The translations under genes were made by a program, and so were the position numbers. From contig NZ_BCRM01000013.1 of NCBI RefSeq assembly GCF_001552595.1, positions 1 through 64,000 on the forward strand: a DNA stretch of 64,000 nt, given 5' to 3'. This document shows, piece after piece, positions 62,020 through 64,000 of this stretch. The notes beneath the pieces are model-generated. The model ran no database searches and was not told where the DNA came from. It saw only the letters and a list, made by a program, of their open reading frames with translations. This DNA comes from Rhodococcus erythropolis NBRC 15567 (GTDB lineage Bacteria; Actinomycetota; Actinomycetes; Mycobacteriales; Mycobacteriaceae). The first letter of the stretch is position 1. Every line of letters starts with the position of its first letter.

Positions 62020-63231
62020 ATGTACAAGTCGTTCGATGTGGCGCGTTCGAAGCCTGAAGTGAACCCGACGTCCGCCGGTGGATCCACGCCGCCGAAAGCC
62101 TTGATGTTCCATGCGATCTATCGGAATCCGGGTGGTGAGGAGCAGAGCTTCGCGAACGAATCCAAGCTCCTGAAATCGATCGGATACGAGACCGTTCAGT
62201 GCACCACCGAGAATTCCAAGATCTCCCGGGGACCGTGGGCGGCAGTCACCGCAGTGTTCAGTCCTCGAGTACTCGTCGATGCGTTGCGCATCATTCGTTC
62301 GGAGCGACCGGACATCGTCTACGTGAACAATCTCTGGCCGGCGTTCTCGGCTTCGTTGCTCGTGGCCGCACGAGCCGCCGCAATTCCTACGTTGCAGGCG
62401 GTTCGGAACTATCGCCTGGCCACACCGTCAGCCAAGTTGCGCGCAGATGGCACGTGCACCGAATGCGGTTCCACCAATTACTTCACGAGTTGTGTCCGCA
62501 ACGGATGCTACGGAAACAGCCGACTGCAGAGCCTTGTCTGCTACCTGAGCGCTGCGGCGGTCAAGCTGAGCGTCTTGGGGTGGAAGCAGCACAGGTTCGT
62601 CGCAACGAGCGCAATGACAGCACGTCTGGTCGAGGGACGACTGATCGATTCTGGCCGCGTCGTGGTTCGTCCGAACTTCGGATTCGAAGAAAATGAACCC
62701 GAGTTCCGGAGCACTGATGCGGTTGTGTGCGTCAGCCGACTGACACCGGAGAAGGGCGTCCTGGACTTGGTGCGCAACTGGCCGCAGGGCGCTGGAAGTC
62801 CCTCGCTCACAGTTCTCGGTGACGGACCACAGTACGGCGAGATCTCCAGCATAAGCGCAGCTCTCGACAACGTCACGCTGGCCGGATTCACTTCACACGA
62901 AGATGTGATCGAGATACTCCGCGACAGTGCGGCGTCCGTGGTGCCGTCTCAGTGGGCAGAACCGTTCGGGCGGGTTGCGATCGAGTCGATGTCGGTTGGC
63001 ACCCCGGTCATCTACGCAACCAGCGGTGCACTCGCGGACATCGTCGGACCGGGCGGAACGCCTCTCCATACCTTGGAAGAGTCGTCGATACGCGAGGCCC
63101 TCGACCGAATCTTCGGAGCGGACGACCGATCGGCGATACGCAGATCCGCTTATCGTCACTACTCGAATCGCTTCACATCGCGCAAAGCGGCGACGTCGAT
63201 GCGTGAGCTCATCAACGAGGTGAGATCGTGA
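62020..63231 (+). CDS. family 4 glycosyltransferase with Cys motif
   Basis: A 403-aa GT-B transferase: MFHAIYRNPGGEEQSFANESKLLKSIGYE at the N-terminus, a Cys-rich insertion C-x2-C-x8-C-x4-C (TCTECGSTNYFTSCVRNGCYGN, perhaps a zinc site), and the donor domain AVVCVSRLTPEKGVLDLVRNW, VVPSQWAEPFGRVAIESMSVGTPVIY. ATG 62020 with RBS GAGGAGG at 62005-62011. Part of the second EPS cluster. Confidence 0.88.
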   Translation: MYKSFDVARSKPEVNPTSAGGSTPPKALMFHAIYRNPGGEEQSFANESKLLKSIGYETVQCTTENSKISRGPWAAVTAVFSPRVLVDALRIIRSERPDIVYVNNLWPAFSASLLVAARAAAIPTLQAVRNYRLATPSAKLRADGTCTECGSTNYFTSCVRNGCYGNSRLQSLVCYLSAAAVKLSVLGWKQHRFVATSAMTARLVEGRLIDSGRVVVRPNFGFEENEPEFRSTDAVVCVSRLTPEKGVLDLVRNWPQGAGSPSLTVLGDGPQYGEISSISAALDNVTLAGFTSHEDVIEILRDSAASVVPSQWAEPFGRVAIESMSVGTPVIYATSGALADIVGPGGTPLHTLEESSIREALDRIFGADDRSAIRRSAYRHYSNRFTSRKAATSMRELINEVRS

Positions 63232-64000
63232 ACGATCGCACTCGGCATGTGACATTCATGGCCGATCAAGGGCTTTCGAGCGTCCTCACTTTTGTCGTTC
63301 TCACCTCGGTGGCACGACTCGGTGGTCCGATCGAAGTCGGCCAGGTTGCCGTGATTCAATCGGCGGGTCTGTTGGCACTGGCACTGGGGAGAGCGATCGG
63401 CGTCGACGTCTGGCTGTCGCGAGGGGCGGGGTCCGACGAGCGTGGACCGGCGTTGGCACCCACGATCGTGCTGGCGGCGGTATCGGTGACATCGGTGTGG
63501 GCACTGTTCCTGATCGCCGGCTCGGACTCGATGAATCTCACGGTATACGCCTTGGCTGCAGCTGGTTTCGTGGTTTTGGACGTGATACGCACGATGCTGA
63601 TGCACGACGGAGCGAGTTGGATCTCTGCGTCGATACAGATCGTGACACTCTCGTTCGTCCTTATTGCAGCTTTCCTGGTCGAGAATCTGACACTTGCACT
63701 CGTGACCTATACGGTCGGTGTCTTCGTCGCGCTCGCGCTCGGTCACGCATCCATGCGTCTGGTACCGCCGGTGCCGTCGGTCAGGTACTCGCGCACTCAC
63801 CGATACAGATCCGTGCCGTTTGCGATCGAGATATTGATGGGATCAGCTGCGCAGCAGGCGATGTTCTTGATACTCACCGTGGTGGCGTCGATCTCGATGA
63901 TCGGTGAGATCAGAACTGCCCAGACACTGCTCGGTCCACTGTCCTTGATGTTCGCGGGCATCTCGCCAATTCTGATGCGTAAGTTCGGCAGTGGTGTCGA
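63228..64000 (+). CDS. Wzx/MATE-like membrane protein, cut by the window edge
   Basis: GTG 63228 overlaps the GT4 stop (GTGA) and the frame stays open to base 64000 (about 257 codons seen). At least six transmembrane helices: FMADQGLSSVLTFVVLTSVARLGG, SAGLLALALGRAIGVDVWLS, LAPTIVLAAVSVTSVWALFLIAG. The pattern and the position suggest the flippase of the second cluster. The C-terminal part is outside the window. Confidence 0.75.
   Translation, partial: MNDRTRHVTFMADQGLSSVLTFVVLTSVARLGGPIEVGQVAVIQSAGLLALALGRAIGVDVWLSRGAGSDERGPALAPTIVLAAVSVTSVWALFLIAGSDSMNLTVYALAAAGFVVLDVIRTMLMHDGASWISASIQIVTLSFVLIAAFLVENLTLALVTYTVGVFVALALGHASMRLVPPVPSVRYSRTHRYRSVPFAIEILMGSAAQQAMFLILTVVASISMIGEIRTAQTLLGPLSLMFAGISPILMRKFGSGV

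Overview
The window looks like a chromosome segment of a Rhodococcus-like, mycolate-containing actinobacterium. It is about 60-63% G+C with many GTG starts and ATGA/GTGA stop-start overlaps. It encodes typical actinobacterial proteins: WhiB, ANTAR regulators, SigF with an RsbW/UsfX-type partner, an actinobacterial dCTP deaminase, and a close match to the Tat-secreted L-amino acid oxidase known from Rhodococcus. No phage, insertion sequence or CRISPR array was seen.

Layout. 1-4155: a doubtful small secreted peptide, tRNA-Gly(CCC), dcd, two small membrane proteins and an SGNH hydrolase. 4159-9129: an amino-acid oxidation locus with an IclR regulator and an APC permease on the minus strand. Facing them on the plus strand are a Tat-exported L-amino acid oxidase, a RidA-type lipoprotein and a private TatA, ended by a strong terminator. 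9182-12184: an overlapping operon of a GT2 glycosyltransferase, an acyl-CoA-dehydrogenase-like protein, a PIG-L deacetylase and a NodS-like methyltransferase. 12418-15240: a GAF-ANTAR regulator, a HemK-like methyltransferase, a heme-oxygenase-like diiron protein and a CDGSH Fe-S protein. 15369-16866: cspA and a YihY protein.

16953-31287 is a dense general-stress island. It holds two STAS proteins, rsbW-sigF, whiB, PAS-ANTAR, dps, merR and a STAS-otsA operon. It also has an ECF sigma factor next to a multi-paralogue Asp23/Gls24 operon, then glsB and csbD. Candidate SigF/SigB-type promoters precede rsbW-sigF and two small genes. The partner-switch proteins lack canonical kinase and phospho-acceptor motifs.

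32350-64000 is devoted to surface polysaccharide. A cellulose-synthase-like route (BcsB-like protein, membrane glycosyltransferase, GH5-like hydrolase, processive GT2 and a membrane partner) is interleaved with galU and a Wzy-like polymerase. A Wzx/Wzy-type cluster follows at 44443-57576: priming transferase, GT4s, acyltransferases, flippase, pyruvyl transferase, GDP-fucose synthesis, UDP-glucose dehydrogenase and a Wzz-BY-kinase. A second set (priming transferase, Wzy, GT4, Wzx-like) starts at 59198 and runs off the right edge. The sugars implied are L-fucose, glucuronic acid, and pyruvylated and acetylated residues.

The candidates most likely to be undescribed systems are the exported LAAO-RidA-TatA cassette and the Nod-factor-like GT2/deacetylase/methyltransferase operon, with its neighbouring diiron/CDGSH locus.
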